Source: RGDT01 sp964630925 (GTDB lineage: Bacteria > Planctomycetota > Planctomycetia > Gemmatales > Gemmataceae). Taken from it: 64,000 nucleotides of DNA. The position numbers were made by a program, and so were the translations under genes. The stretch lies in the NCBI GenBank assembly GCA_964630925.1, contig CAZVZK010000020.1, positions 1 through 64,000 of the forward strand. The letters are read 5' to 3'. Below the pieces are notes generated by a model. It saw only the letters and a list, made by a program, of their open reading frames with translations. It had not been told where the DNA came from and ran no database searches. Position 1 is the first letter of the stretch. Each line of letters starts with the position of its first letter. Below, in pieces: positions 42,342 through 55,067 of this stretch.

Positions 42342-42690
42342 CGGCCGTCTCCCTGGCGGCACGGCGGGCGAGGAGCTCATCCCGTGAGACGCGCGGACGG
42401 CCCTCTTCGATCTTCTGCCGGAGAGCGCTCGCCTCCTCTTCCCTGCGCTTCAGGTAGGCGCGCACCTCGTCACGATGGCGGAGGTAGTAGGCGATGACGG
42501 CGTGGACGTCCGCCAGGTCGAGGGTGTCGTAAGTGCGGACCAGGTCCTCAGCCGTCATGCCGTTCTCATACTGCTCGACGACGATGTCGAGGCCGACGCG
42601 GCTTTCACCGACACGCACGGCCCCGCCCTCGTGCTCGCGGAGGGGTGGGGCTTCCGGCTGGAGAGGGAGGCCGCTGGCCTGGGTCGTCAT
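42322..42690 (-). CDS. DUF433 protein (putative antitoxin)
   Basis: A 122-residue DUF433 protein. The family core reads VRVGESRVGLDIVVEQYENGMTAEDLVRTY, then YDTLDLADVHAVIAYYLRHRDEVRAYL, a winged-helix-like DNA-binding module. A charged C-terminal helix (REEEASALRQKIEEG) probably contacts the toxin. It is first in the pair and divergent from lhr; members are thought to repress their own promoter. Confidence 0.88.
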   Translation of the reverse strand: MTTQASGLPLQPEAPPLREHEGGAVRVGESRVGLDIVVEQYENGMTAEDLVRTYDTLDLADVHAVIAYYLRHRDEVRAYLKRREEEASALRQKIEEGRPRVSRDELLARRAARETADAAAGQ

Positions 42691-42760
42691 CCGTCACCTC
42701 GCGATGTGTGGCCTGCCCGTATTGTACCGCCCGGCGGGCGCGAACCGCTACAATGATCGC

Positions 42761-47137
<4,377 letters not shown>

Positions 47138-47233
47138 GCCGGCGTCGGCGGCGCGAGATATACCAGCGGGGGCGGATCGTCTTGTAACACGGGCCCGACG
47201 TTGGACGCAGCACCCGTCGCCAAGGAGCCTCCG

Positions 47234-48628
47234 ATGAAGCACGCATCCCTCGCCTGCCTGGCCGTGTGCCTCTCGCTGCCGATGATCGCACGGGGGGCGG
47301 AGCCGCTCTCGGCGGAGGCGAAGGCCCGCATCGGACGCTACATCGCCGAGCTGGGCGAGGACGAGTTCGAGGCCCGCGAGATGGCCGAGCGCGTCCTGCG
47401 CCGCATCGGGCCGGCGGCATTGCCGGCGCTGCGCGAGGCCGCCGCCGCCAGCAAGGACACCGAGATCCGGGGCCGGGCCGCCCGCCTCGCCCGCGTCTTC
47501 GAGATGGAGGCGATCGCCGGCATCCTCGGCGCGCCGCTCAAGGTCCGCCTCGCGGTCAAGGACCTGCCGGCCGCCGAGGCCGTCGCCAAACTGGGCGAGC
47601 TGAGCAAGTACGCCATCAAGGTGCGCGGCGAGGTGCCGGGCAAGCGCGTCACGCTTGACACCGGGGAGGTCACGTTCTGGGAGGCGCTCGACGCGCTGAA
47701 TCGCGCCGCCGGGCTGCGCGAGGTGCCCTCCCGCGAGCCGTCGAAGCCGTGGCCCGAGGCCGAGGGGATCACGGTGGAGGCGGGCACAGACACGCCCACC
47801 GCGCGTTTCGGCTCCGTCCGGGTGCGTGCTCTGGCTGGGCCGCGCGGCGACCTCGGCCCCGGCCTCATCCTGAACGTCCAGCCCGAGCCGCGGCTGCGCG
47901 AGTTCCGTGTCCTGCCCGGCTCACTACGAATCCACAAGGCGCTCGACATCCACGGGCAGATGCTGGAGGCGGCTAATATCCCGGAGGAGGCGCCCAGGCC
48001 CGCCGGCGGGGGCGGCATCCTCATCGGCGGGCGGCCCCTGGTCATCCCGCCGGCGCCCACCGCCCAGCGCGGCGCCGGCTTCCACCTGAAGCTCGGAGTG
48101 AAGCCGACGCGTTCTCTGCGCGAGCTGTCCGGGACGGTGACGGTGACGGCGGAGTGCGAGACCGGCGTCGTCGCCACCATCCTCTCGCCGCTGACCGCGA
48201 AGGAGAAGTCCGCCTCGGGCCGCGACGGCTGGGCGGTGCGGCTGCTCTCGATCAGGCAACAGCCCGACGGCACCGTCTCGGCGTCGGCGGTGGTGACACG
48301 GCCCACGTCGAATCCGCTGGAGGGGGTGTTCGGCGGCAAGGTGCGTTTCGGCGGGCGGATCGTCATCAACGGCGTGGAGGTCGGCGGCGAGTCCGCCAAG
48401 GCGACGCCGGCGCACCCCCGTCTCTACGACGCCGAGGGCCGCGCCTACACCCTGTCGTCCGTGGCGGCCGGCGAGGTGCGCGAGGAGGGCGCCACGGCCG
48501 AGCGGCGGTTCACCCTGAAGTACGCCCCGCCGTCCGCGAAGTCGGTGCCGGCCCGGATGACGCTCTCGGCCATCGAGCCCTCGCCGCTCGTCGTGCCGTT
48601 CCGGTTCACCGACATCGAGGTGCCGTGA
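47234..48628 (+). CDS. Exported HEAT-like protein
   Basis: A 464-residue protein with a signal peptide (MKHASLACLAVCLSLPMIARG). It then has a HEAT-like helical stretch (FEAREMAERVLRRIGPAALPALREAAAASK) typical of planctomycete exported proteins. A segment like a secretin/TonB short N-terminal domain follows (LKVRLAVKDLPAAEAVAKLGELSKYAIKV...VTFWEALDALNRAAG). The C-terminal 250 residues are beta-rich and unrecognised. AAGGAG lies before the ATG. It follows lhr by 96 bases. Function unknown, likely envelope. Confidence 0.75.
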   Translation: MKHASLACLAVCLSLPMIARGAEPLSAEAKARIGRYIAELGEDEFEAREMAERVLRRIGPAALPALREAAAASKDTEIRGRAARLARVFEMEAIAGILGAPLKVRLAVKDLPAAEAVAKLGELSKYAIKVRGEVPGKRVTLDTGEVTFWEALDALNRAAGLREVPSREPSKPWPEAEGITVEAGTDTPTARFGSVRVRALAGPRGDLGPGLILNVQPEPRLREFRVLPGSLRIHKALDIHGQMLEAANIPEEAPRPAGGGGILIGGRPLVIPPAPTAQRGAGFHLKLGVKPTRSLRELSGTVTVTAECETGVVATILSPLTAKEKSASGRDGWAVRLLSIRQQPDGTVSASAVVTRPTSNPLEGVFGGKVRFGGRIVINGVEVGGESAKATPAHPRLYDAEGRAYTLSSVAAGEVREEGATAERRFTLKYAPPSAKSVPARMTLSAIEPSPLVVPFRFTDIEVP

Positions 48629-48784
48629 TCGGAGCGGATCACCGTCCGCGCCCGTGACGGGCCGGGCGTCGGCCGTCCGTAACCGGAGGGGGCCTCGAAG
48701 CCGAGCCGGTCACGGGAGGACCGCGCCAGGGCGTCGAGGTCGTCCGACGGGCGGGCCGCGCGGAGGTGGGATGCGTGCGTCGGC

Positions 48785-49744
48785 TCACGACTGCAGCCGC
48801 AGCCGCGGCAACGCCTTCTTCAGCTCCGCCGCCTCCTCGCTGGCGGCGGCCTCCTTCTCCACCCACACCTCGCCGAGCCGCTTCAGGCCCATCAGCTCCT
48901 TCAGCCCCTTGCCGGTCACCTTCGTCTTGCGCACGTCGAGGGAGTAGAGCTTCGTCAGGCCCGACAGCGCCTTCATCCCCTCGTCCGTCACCGGGTTGCT
49001 CCACAGCGACAGCCGCCGCATCTCGGGCATGCCGGCCACCACTTTCAGCCCCTCGTCCGTCATCTTGCTCGCCAGGCCGCCCACGTCCAGGTCCTCCAGC
49101 TTCTTCAGCCCGGCGAGGGCCTTCATCGCGGCGTCCGTCGGCGCCTGCCCGTACAGCCGCAGCGAACGCAGCTCGGTGAACGCGGCCAGCTCCTTGATGT
49201 CGTCCTCGCGCACCTTGCTGATCGACAGGTCGATGGATTGCAGCCCCTTCAGGCCGGCGATCTTCTTGATCCCGGCGGCGGTGTACCGCGAGTTGGTCAG
49301 CGACAGATTCTTCAGCCCCTTCATCCCGGTGATGTGGTCGAGCGTGGCGTCGGTGAAGCTGTTGAACCCGATGTCCAGGATCTCCATCTTCTCCAGGCCC
49401 TTCAGCTCCTTGCCCCACCCGTCGGTCAGGTCGTTGCCGTACAGGGTGAGGGAGCGTAGCTCCTTGAGGGCGCCCAGCCCCCTGGCCCCCTCGTCCTTCA
49501 CGTGCGAGTTCATCAGGTTCAGCTCGCGCAGCCCCTTGAGCGAGCGGACGGCGTCCATCACCTTCTTCACGTTCTCCGGCTTCAAATTGGTCGCGTAGAC
49601 CACGGTGATCGGCTCGCCCGGCTGCTTCTTGTCGCGCGTGTGGTACACCTTCAGCTCTTTGAACGTCGCCTCCGCCTCCCTGTCATCCGCCCGCGCCCCG
49701 GCCGCCACGGCCAACGCCACCGCCACGCACACCAACGTACGCAT
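48785..49744 (-). CDS. Exported leucine-rich-repeat protein
   Basis: A 319-residue protein with a signal peptide (MRTLVCVAVALAVAAGARA) and about ten LRRs of the 24-residue cysteine-free type (LKGLRELNLMNSHVKDEGARGL, LKELRSLTLYGNDLTDG). This forms a curved solenoid for protein binding. A Lys/Glu/Ala-rich C-terminal helix closes the protein. Many planctomycete genomes carry large families of such exported LRR proteins; no enzyme domain is fused. Confidence 0.85.
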   Translation of the reverse strand: MRTLVCVAVALAVAAGARADDREAEATFKELKVYHTRDKKQPGEPITVVYATNLKPENVKKVMDAVRSLKGLRELNLMNSHVKDEGARGLGALKELRSLTLYGNDLTDGWGKELKGLEKMEILDIGFNSFTDATLDHITGMKGLKNLSLTNSRYTAAGIKKIAGLKGLQSIDLSISKVREDDIKELAAFTELRSLRLYGQAPTDAAMKALAGLKKLEDLDVGGLASKMTDEGLKVVAGMPEMRRLSLWSNPVTDEGMKALSGLTKLYSLDVRKTKVTGKGLKELMGLKRLGEVWVEKEAAASEEAAELKKALPRLRLQS

Positions 49745-49804
49745 CGCCGCACCCTCCCCTGGGCCACATCATCCTAGACGTGGCGGGCGGGCCGGCCAAC
49801 CGCG

Positions 49805-50524
49805 CTACTCCGCGTCGGGGAAGTGCTTGCGGAAGGCCGCCTCGCGCTCGGCGGAGTCGAAGCCGGCCGTCGCGCTGTCGTCCTTGGGCTCGTGGCTCAC
49901 CACCACGCCGGTGCCGAAGTAGACGAGCATGGGCGCCGTCACCCCCGACACGTCCTCGCCGTACAGGCTCTCGAGCTTCTTGAGCAACGCGCGGAAGCGG
50001 GGGTTGTCGCAGCCGCGGAGGGTGATCCGGTGCCGCAGCACACGCAGCAGGTTCTCCGAGGCGATCTCGGTCAGGCCCTGGGTGAGGGTGTCGGCGAAGT
50101 CCTGCCAGGGGTCGTCCCCCTCGGCGTCCTCGCCCTCCTCCCTGGCCAGGTCTTCCTCCTCGGCGAACGACGCACAGGGGTCGTCCTCGTCGAGCACGTG
50201 GTGCCCGATCCCGAAGCGCGCGTCGGCGGCGTTGTGCCTGCCGAAGACGATCGCGTCGAGCGTCGTCTCGATCCTGTCGGGCGGGTATAGCGTCGTGATC
50301 CTGTCGGTGAGGGCCTTCTCGCCGCCGAAGCGGCGCCAGAAGTCGAGGTAGACCTCCGGCAGCCGCAGCTCGTCCATGTCGTCCATGTCGAGCCGCTCGC
50401 GGACCTCCGCCGTGAGATCGCGCATCCGCCGGCGGACCGCGTCGGCGGACACCTCGGCGCCCCTGGGCGGGCGGCCCGCCACCCGCGTGAACATCCGCCC
50501 GAGCGAGTCGAAGAGCGCTGCCAT
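49805..50524 (-). CDS. Hypothetical protein with acidic middle
   Basis: A 239-residue soluble protein of unknown family. It has a helical N-terminus (DAVRRRMRDLTAEVRERLDMDDMDELRLPEVYLDFWRRFGG), an acidic low-complexity segment (EEEDLAREEGEDAEGDD) and a C-terminal half with ENLLRVLRHRITLRGCDNPRF. GGGAGG lies eight bases before the ATG, preferred over an ATG eight codons upstream. It is followed by the LRR gene in the same direction, but no functional link is visible. Confidence 0.65.
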   Translation of the reverse strand: MAALFDSLGRMFTRVAGRPPRGAEVSADAVRRRMRDLTAEVRERLDMDDMDELRLPEVYLDFWRRFGGEKALTDRITTLYPPDRIETTLDAIVFGRHNAADARFGIGHHVLDEDDPCASFAEEEDLAREEGEDAEGDDPWQDFADTLTQGLTEIASENLLRVLRHRITLRGCDNPRFRALLKKLESLYGEDVSGVTAPMLVYFGTGVVVSHEPKDDSATAGFDSAEREAAFRKHFPDAE

Positions 50525-50563
50525 GACGCATCCTCCCGGCCCGGCCATTGTAGGCCCGCCCGG

Positions 50564-51463
50564 TCAGAAGCGCAGGCCCGCCGTGAGGAGGATGTTGAGG
50601 GACTGGTAGTCGGCGTAGTTGCGGCTCTGGAGGACGTCGCTCCACACGTAGCCGTACTCCACACGTCCGCCGGCCTGGACGATGCAGCAGCCGCAGGGGA
50701 CCTCGATGTCGGTGTGGGCGGCGACGAAGAAGCCGCCGACGGTGTCGGTGCGGTGCCGCTCGCCGATCAGATCGTACCGGCACGAGCCGTAGCGTCCGCC
50801 GAGATCCCAGCCGGCGCGGCAGCGGGTGCCCTCGCAGGTGGCGCTGCCCCACAGGTACAGCTCCTGCCCGAGGGAGACGTTCAGGTACGTCTGGTTCATG
50901 CCGTCGGGGATGACGTTGAACGAGGCGAAGCGGAAGCGCTGCTGGTTGCCGCCGATGTTCACGACGCGGTCGGTGTTCACGAGGGTGAACTGGTCGTTGC
51001 TGACGGCGTTGTGCCACACGGAGCTGACGCCGAAGTCCACCACCCAGGCGCGGTCGCAGGCCAGGTTGAAGAAGAGGGTGCGTGCGCCCATCCCGATGGT
51101 GACGCCGGGGCGCATCTGCCCGCCGACGGCGCCGGTGCCGAGCGCGAAGGCCACGCCGGTGCGGCCGTAGGCTTCGGAGAAGATCGGGCCGTGGCCGCCG
51201 GCGGGGCCGCAGCAGCTCGGGCTGCGCGGGTAGGCCAGCCAGGACGAGATCCCCTCGGGATGCGGCGTCGGGCCGGCGGGCTGCGTGGGCTGCGCGGGCT
51301 GCGGCATCAGCGAAGGCATTTGGATGTTGTCTGACGCCGGCACGGCGGGCGTCGTGGCGACGGGCGGCACGGGGGCCGCCGTGGTGAATGGGGCCTGGCC
51401 ACGGGCCGGCCCCAGGGCGATCATCAGGGCGGCCAGGCCGCCCAGGCAGCTTGCGAGCTTCAT
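50564..51463 (-). CDS. Putative outer-membrane beta-barrel protein
   Basis: A 299-residue protein. It has a signal peptide (MKLASCLGGLAALMIALGPARG), a Pro/Ala-rich spacer (about residues 25-75), then beta-strand-like segments with alternating hydrophobics (GVAFALGTGAVGGQMRPGVTIGMG, RAWVVDFGVSSVWHNA) and a terminal aromatic residue (ILLTAGLRF) typical of outer-membrane barrels. Paired cysteines (CCGP, CGCC) recur. It resembles planctomycete barrel families in style, but I cannot name it. The GGAG ribosome site fixes this start; a longer frame reads into the upstream inverted repeat. Confidence 0.7.
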   Translation of the reverse strand: MKLASCLGGLAALMIALGPARGQAPFTTAAPVPPVATTPAVPASDNIQMPSLMPQPAQPTQPAGPTPHPEGISSWLAYPRSPSCCGPAGGHGPIFSEAYGRTGVAFALGTGAVGGQMRPGVTIGMGARTLFFNLACDRAWVVDFGVSSVWHNAVSNDQFTLVNTDRVVNIGGNQQRFRFASFNVIPDGMNQTYLNVSLGQELYLWGSATCEGTRCRAGWDLGGRYGSCRYDLIGERHRTDTVGGFFVAAHTDIEVPCGCCIVQAGGRVEYGYVWSDVLQSRNYADYQSLNILLTAGLRF

Positions 51464-51530
51464 GCCGATTCTCCGGAAGGCGCGGATCGCCCCGGATGTA
51501 TTTCGGCCGCCGACGGTAGCGGTCTTGAGG

Positions 51531-51699
51531 GCAGGAAGAGGGCATACCACGAAATACACGGAAAACACAAAAAGAAGACAAAGAAACAAAGGATACATCA
51601 AGCAGAAAGACATGCAGATGGCGGCTGTCCTCTTCTGCCTATCTTGCCTTGTTTGTCTTCCTTTCGTGTCTTCCGTGTATTTCGTGGTATGCCTTCTTC
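51531..51699. repeat. Long AT-rich imperfect inverted repeat (REP-like)
   Basis: The left arm at 51531-51592 contains GGCATACCACGAAATACACG and runs into A-rich sequence. It is mirrored at 51647-51699 by CGTGTATTTCGTGGTATGCC. Inner arms around 51602-51638 (GCAGAAAGAC / GTCCTCTTCTGC) extend the fold. The roughly 170 bases are far more AT-rich than the surroundings. Elements built on the CCACGAAATACACG theme recur in many bacterial genomes and resemble REP elements moved by TnpA-REP transposases; none is in the window. Confidence 0.85.
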
Positions 51700-51712
51700 A
51701 GCTTCTCCCGCG

Positions 51713-52648
51713 TCACTTCGTCCGCCAGATGGCGGTGTGGGGCAGCCCCAGCTCGGCGGCGGCCGGGCGGATCGCCTCCATGTAGCGCGGCGCGTCGCCG
51801 GGGTAGCCCGCCGTCGGGGCCAGGCCCGGCACGCGCGTCTGCCAGAACCCGTTGAACTCGGCCATGAACAGCTCGCGCAGGTACTTGCTGACCATCGACG
51901 CCAGGGCCACGCACAGGTGGGCGCCGTCCGCCCTCGGCAGGAACGAGACCGCCAGACGCCGCCCGGCCTGCTCGGCCTCGTAGCGGCTGGCCTGCTCCCC
52001 CTCCTCGATCACCCGGACCAGCGACCCCGTGGCCTGCTGCATCTGCATCAGGTAGGTGTTGCGCCCGCCCTGCTTGTCGATGAACGCCTCGGCGTCGGCG
52101 TCGGGGCAGCGCGGCAGGACGGAGGACAGAAGGCGGACGAAGCTGTCCGCGAGTATGGCGCTCTTGGTGCCGGCCCGCTCGACCACGCGGTTGAACCGCG
52201 CCGGGCAGACGACGGCGCTGGCGATGACCCAGCCGGAGACGCCGTTGCCGGCGCACGCCTCCGCCAGCGGCTCACGCGGGGCGTCCTGGCCGAGGGCGGT
52301 GGCGCCGGTGAACCACGGCTCGGCGCGCAGCTCGTCGGCGTCGTCGGGGCAGACGAGGTCGGCGAGGAGGGCGGCGAGCGTCGGCGGGGTGTGGGGGAGG
52401 AGGGGGAGGACGCCACGCTCCAGGCCCGGCAGGCCGCGCGAGCCGTGGACGAGCTTGCTGTCGTCGGCGATGATGCGCGTGTCGCCCTTCTTCTTCGGCG
52501 CGGGGCGGGCGCGGCGGAGGGCGGCGGCGAGACGCTCCCACAGGCACTCGGGGCCGGGGCCCTCGACGCGGCAGGCGACGGCGCTCATGACGAACGGTCC
52601 GAGGTTGGGGCCGTAGCCCGCCTCGTCGATGCCGATGGACCACTTCAC
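51713..52648 (-). CDS. Divergent ribonuclease HII-like protein
   Basis: A 311-residue RNase H-fold protein. The N-terminus KWSIGIDEAGYGPNLGPFVMSAV matches the RNase HII start (DEAGRGPLAGP) with Tyr for Arg. DDSKLV follows, and later ALASMVSKYLRELFMAEFN corresponds to the IAAASIxAKVxRDxxM helix, but with Glu in place of Asp. AFIDKQGGRN may supply another acidic residue. It is about 100 residues longer than usual RNase HII. The start is GTG with AGGAGG eight bases upstream. It probably cleaves RNA/DNA hybrids, but altered motifs make the exact activity uncertain. Confidence 0.72.
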   Translation of the reverse strand: MKWSIGIDEAGYGPNLGPFVMSAVACRVEGPGPECLWERLAAALRRARPAPKKKGDTRIIADDSKLVHGSRGLPGLERGVLPLLPHTPPTLAALLADLVCPDDADELRAEPWFTGATALGQDAPREPLAEACAGNGVSGWVIASAVVCPARFNRVVERAGTKSAILADSFVRLLSSVLPRCPDADAEAFIDKQGGRNTYLMQMQQATGSLVRVIEEGEQASRYEAEQAGRRLAVSFLPRADGAHLCVALASMVSKYLRELFMAEFNGFWQTRVPGLAPTAGYPGDAPRYMEAIRPAAAELGLPHTAIWRTK

Positions 52649-52726
52649 GCGGCGGCCCTCCTGGCCCGCTGGCGGCGACGGGCGTATTCTAGCCGACGCC
52701 CGGCGGCGCGTGAAAGGGCGAAGGCG

Positions 52727-53071
52727 ATGCTCGCGGACAACATCTTCAAGAAGATCATCGACAAGTCGATCCCGGCGCGGATCATCCACGAGGACGAGCA
52801 GTGCCTCGCGTTCCACGACAACAGGCCACAGGCGCCGGTGCACGTGCTCATCATCCCGCGCAAGGAGATCCGCACGCACGACGACATCACGGCGGACGAC
52901 GCGGCCCTGTTGGGGCACATGCACGTCGTGGCACGCAAGCTGGCGGCGGACCTGGGGCTGGCGGACGGCTACCGGCTGGTGATCAACTGCCGGGAGCGGG
53001 CCGGGCAGACGGTGCCGCACCTGCACATGCACCTGCTGGGGGGCCGCGACCTGGGGTGGCCGCCGGGGTGA
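52727..53071 (+). CDS. HIT-family nucleotide-binding protein
   Basis: A 114-residue histidine-triad protein (HINT/PKCI branch). It begins NIFKKIIDKSIPARIIHED, has FHDNRPQAPVHVLIIPRKEI and ends with the triad HLHMHLLGGRDLGWPPG. Such enzymes hydrolyse nucleoside phosphoramidates or similar adducts in the cytoplasm. Full length. Divergent from the RNase HII-like gene. Confidence 0.95.
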   Translation: MLADNIFKKIIDKSIPARIIHEDEQCLAFHDNRPQAPVHVLIIPRKEIRTHDDITADDAALLGHMHVVARKLAADLGLADGYRLVINCRERAGQTVPHLHMHLLGGRDLGWPPG

Positions 53072-53075
53072 GGCG

Positions 53076-53840
53076 TCACTCCTCGCCGGTGCGGACGGTC
53101 AGGGTGAAGGCCCCGGGCTCCTTGCCGGCGGACGTGGCGATGACGCGGTATTCGCCGGCGCGGCGGACCTGGATGATGATGCGGGCGTTCCCGTCGTTGC
53201 CGCTGTCGTCGTCGGAGGAGACGATCTTGCCGCCCGGGCCCTCGAGCATGAGGTACGGGTCCCAGTCCCTGCGGCGCTCCTTGTCCTTGCCGGCGGCGCG
53301 TTCGAGGTCGATGACGTACAGCTGGCGGGCCTTCAGCTTCAGCTTAAACGCCTTGTGCGGGCCCTGGCTCTTGACGCCGTCCTCGTTGCTGTAGATGGGG
53401 TCGTCGGCGGCCAGGGTGCCGTTCTCCTCCAGGGCGGGCTTGGCGCCGTAGGGGATGTGGCGGGAGGTCACCTTGTAGTCGAGGGGGCCGGCGTCGAGGT
53501 CGTCGTTGATGTTGGGGAGGATGAGCAGGCGGTAGGCGCGGGTCTCGCGGGGGACGAAGTAGGTCTGGAAGGTGTCGTCCTCGGTCTTGCTGGTGCCGTA
53601 GGAGAATGCGCCGGGGCGGAGCATGACGTTGGGCGTGAAGCCCTGGCCCTCGACCTTGATGAAGTAGAGCTTGCCGCCCTCCATCTTGAGCTGGTGCGAT
53701 CCGGCCTGGACCTTGCCCTTCTCGACGGTCTCCTTGGGGGGCTCGGCCTTCTCTTTCTGGGCGGGCGCGGTGCCGGCCAGCACGGCGAGGATCGCGGCCA
53801 GGGCGAGGGCGGCCCGGGCGGACGGACGGGTGAACGACAT
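53076..53840 (-). CDS. Exported PPC-domain protein
   Basis: A 254-residue protein with a signal peptide (LALAAILAVLAGTAPAQ) and two beta-sandwich units of the bacterial pre-peptidase C-terminal type. Landmarks are KLYFIKVEGQGFTPNVMLRP, then RQLYVIDLERA with DWDPYLMLEGPGGKIVSSDDD and the closing AGEYRVIATSAGKEPGAFTLTVR. Probably surface or periplasmic binding; no enzymatic domain. It converges with the HIT gene, four bases apart. Confidence 0.82.
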   Translation of the reverse strand: MSFTRPSARAALALAAILAVLAGTAPAQKEKAEPPKETVEKGKVQAGSHQLKMEGGKLYFIKVEGQGFTPNVMLRPGAFSYGTSKTEDDTFQTYFVPRETRAYRLLILPNINDDLDAGPLDYKVTSRHIPYGAKPALEENGTLAADDPIYSNEDGVKSQGPHKAFKLKLKARQLYVIDLERAAGKDKERRRDWDPYLMLEGPGGKIVSSDDDSGNDGNARIIIQVRRAGEYRVIATSAGKEPGAFTLTVRTGEE

Positions 53841-53925
53841 CGGAGCCTCCGGCGTTGAGGGGGTGCGCTGGTGTGCCGGTGCCTATTCAATGGAACGCGC
53901 CGGCGGGTGCAAGCGGAAACCGGAG

Positions 53926-54420
53926 TTAGCGCGGACGGACGAGATAGGGCCAGGCGGTCACGATGTGCTTGCTCTCCTTCCGGTTGAGCTCGCGGAAGTA
54001 GGCGAGGATGGCCGCCCGGTGATTCATGGGCATGCGATTGATGTCGCCTTCGAGCTTGCCCTCCAGCCTCGCCATGTTCTCCCGGCGCTCGGGGAGGTGG
54101 GCACGGATGTGGGCCTCGGCGATGGCGTTGAGGAGGTCGAGGGCCTCGGCCGGGGTGCAATGACGCACGGCGATCTCCACGGAGCGGCCGTCGTTCTGGC
54201 GGTGCGTGGTGATCCGCTGGCGGATCCAGCCCACGTCCTTGTGCGGGGCGACGGCCGGCACCTTGATCTTCAGCACCTCGCCCAGGAACGCGGCGGAGGT
54301 GAGCTTCGCCGCCAGTCGGTCATCATCGAGGCCGGGGGCGGCGAGGACGACGCACGCCACGGGCGTCGGGGGCGGCTTGAGGAACGGGGCCGGGGCGGCG
54401 AGCAGGAGCAGGGTGAGCAA
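53926..54420 (-). CDS. Hypothetical exported protein, TTG start (paralogue A)
   Basis: A 164-residue protein. A short hydrophobic start (LLTLLLLAAPAPFLKPP) could be a signal peptide or anchor; APAPFL recurs in its neighbour. The body contains DGRSVEIAVRHCTPAEALDLLNAIAEAH and RAAILAYFRELNRKE. No ATG lies near the natural start; a TTG at 54420 has GGAGG six bases upstream and is the best start. It is clearly paralogous to the gene 17 bases upstream. Function unknown. Confidence 0.7.
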   Translation of the reverse strand: MLTLLLLAAPAPFLKPPPTPVACVVLAAPGLDDDRLAAKLTSAAFLGEVLKIKVPAVAPHKDVGWIRQRITTHRQNDGRSVEIAVRHCTPAEALDLLNAIAEAHIRAHLPERRENMARLEGKLEGDINRMPMNHRAAILAYFRELNRKESKHIVTAWPYLVRPR

Positions 54421-54437
54421 GGTCGGCCTCCGTGGCG

Positions 54438-54938
54438 TCAGCGCGGCAGCGGGGCGAGGTGCGGCCCGGCGAGGATGACGCCCTCGGCCTGGTGGCGGGC
54501 CAGCTTGCGGAAGTAGTCGAGGACGAGGGCGCGGTGCTTGGGGGAGAGGTCGCGCCATTTGGGGTTGTCGCGCGCCTCCTGCTCGTTGCGGGCGATCCGC
54601 TGGCGGTGCGCCGGGACGGCGAGGCGGAGGTGCTGCTCGGTCAAGGCATCGAGCACGGCGAGGGCGGCCTCGTTCGCGCAGCGCTCCATGACGAGGCGGA
54701 CGGATCGCCCGTCGGCCTGGGGGATGACGCGGAGGCGGTCCAGCACCCATTCGGGGGAGGGCCGGGGCTCGGGGAGGCCGTGGACGGGCAGGGCGAGGGC
54801 GTTGGCGACGAACGCGGGCGACGTGAAGCGTGGGGCGAGGGCGGACGCGGTGAGGCCGGGCGCCGCGAGGTGGGCCTGCGGCACGGCGGGGTGGAGGAAG
54901 GGAGCGGGGGCGCAGACGGCCAGCAGGACGGCGAGCAT
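54438..54938 (-). CDS. Hypothetical exported protein (paralogue B)
   Basis: A 166-residue paralogue of the downstream gene: short hydrophobic start MLAVLLAVCAPAPFLHP, then TSPAFVANALALPV, DGRSVRLVMERC, ALAVLDALTEQHLRL and RALVLDYFRKLARHQ in the same order. The two differ enough that duplication is old. GAGGG lies about eight bases before the ATG. A far longer open frame running upstream is a shadow of the PQQ-like gene. No family or function known. Confidence 0.7.
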   Translation of the reverse strand: MLAVLLAVCAPAPFLHPAVPQAHLAAPGLTASALAPRFTSPAFVANALALPVHGLPEPRPSPEWVLDRLRVIPQADGRSVRLVMERCANEAALAVLDALTEQHLRLAVPAHRQRIARNEQEARDNPKWRDLSPKHRALVLDYFRKLARHQAEGVILAGPHLAPLPR

Positions 54939-55067
54939 GGCATTCGCCCTCGTGGGTCTCTCTGAATCATCACCGGCCGCGGGCGCGGCGTGACGCATGA
55001 CGGGGGGAAGGCGCTTGCCGAAGGCGGGCGTATCGGGCATGATGGCCTCACGCCCCGGAGGCCGCCC

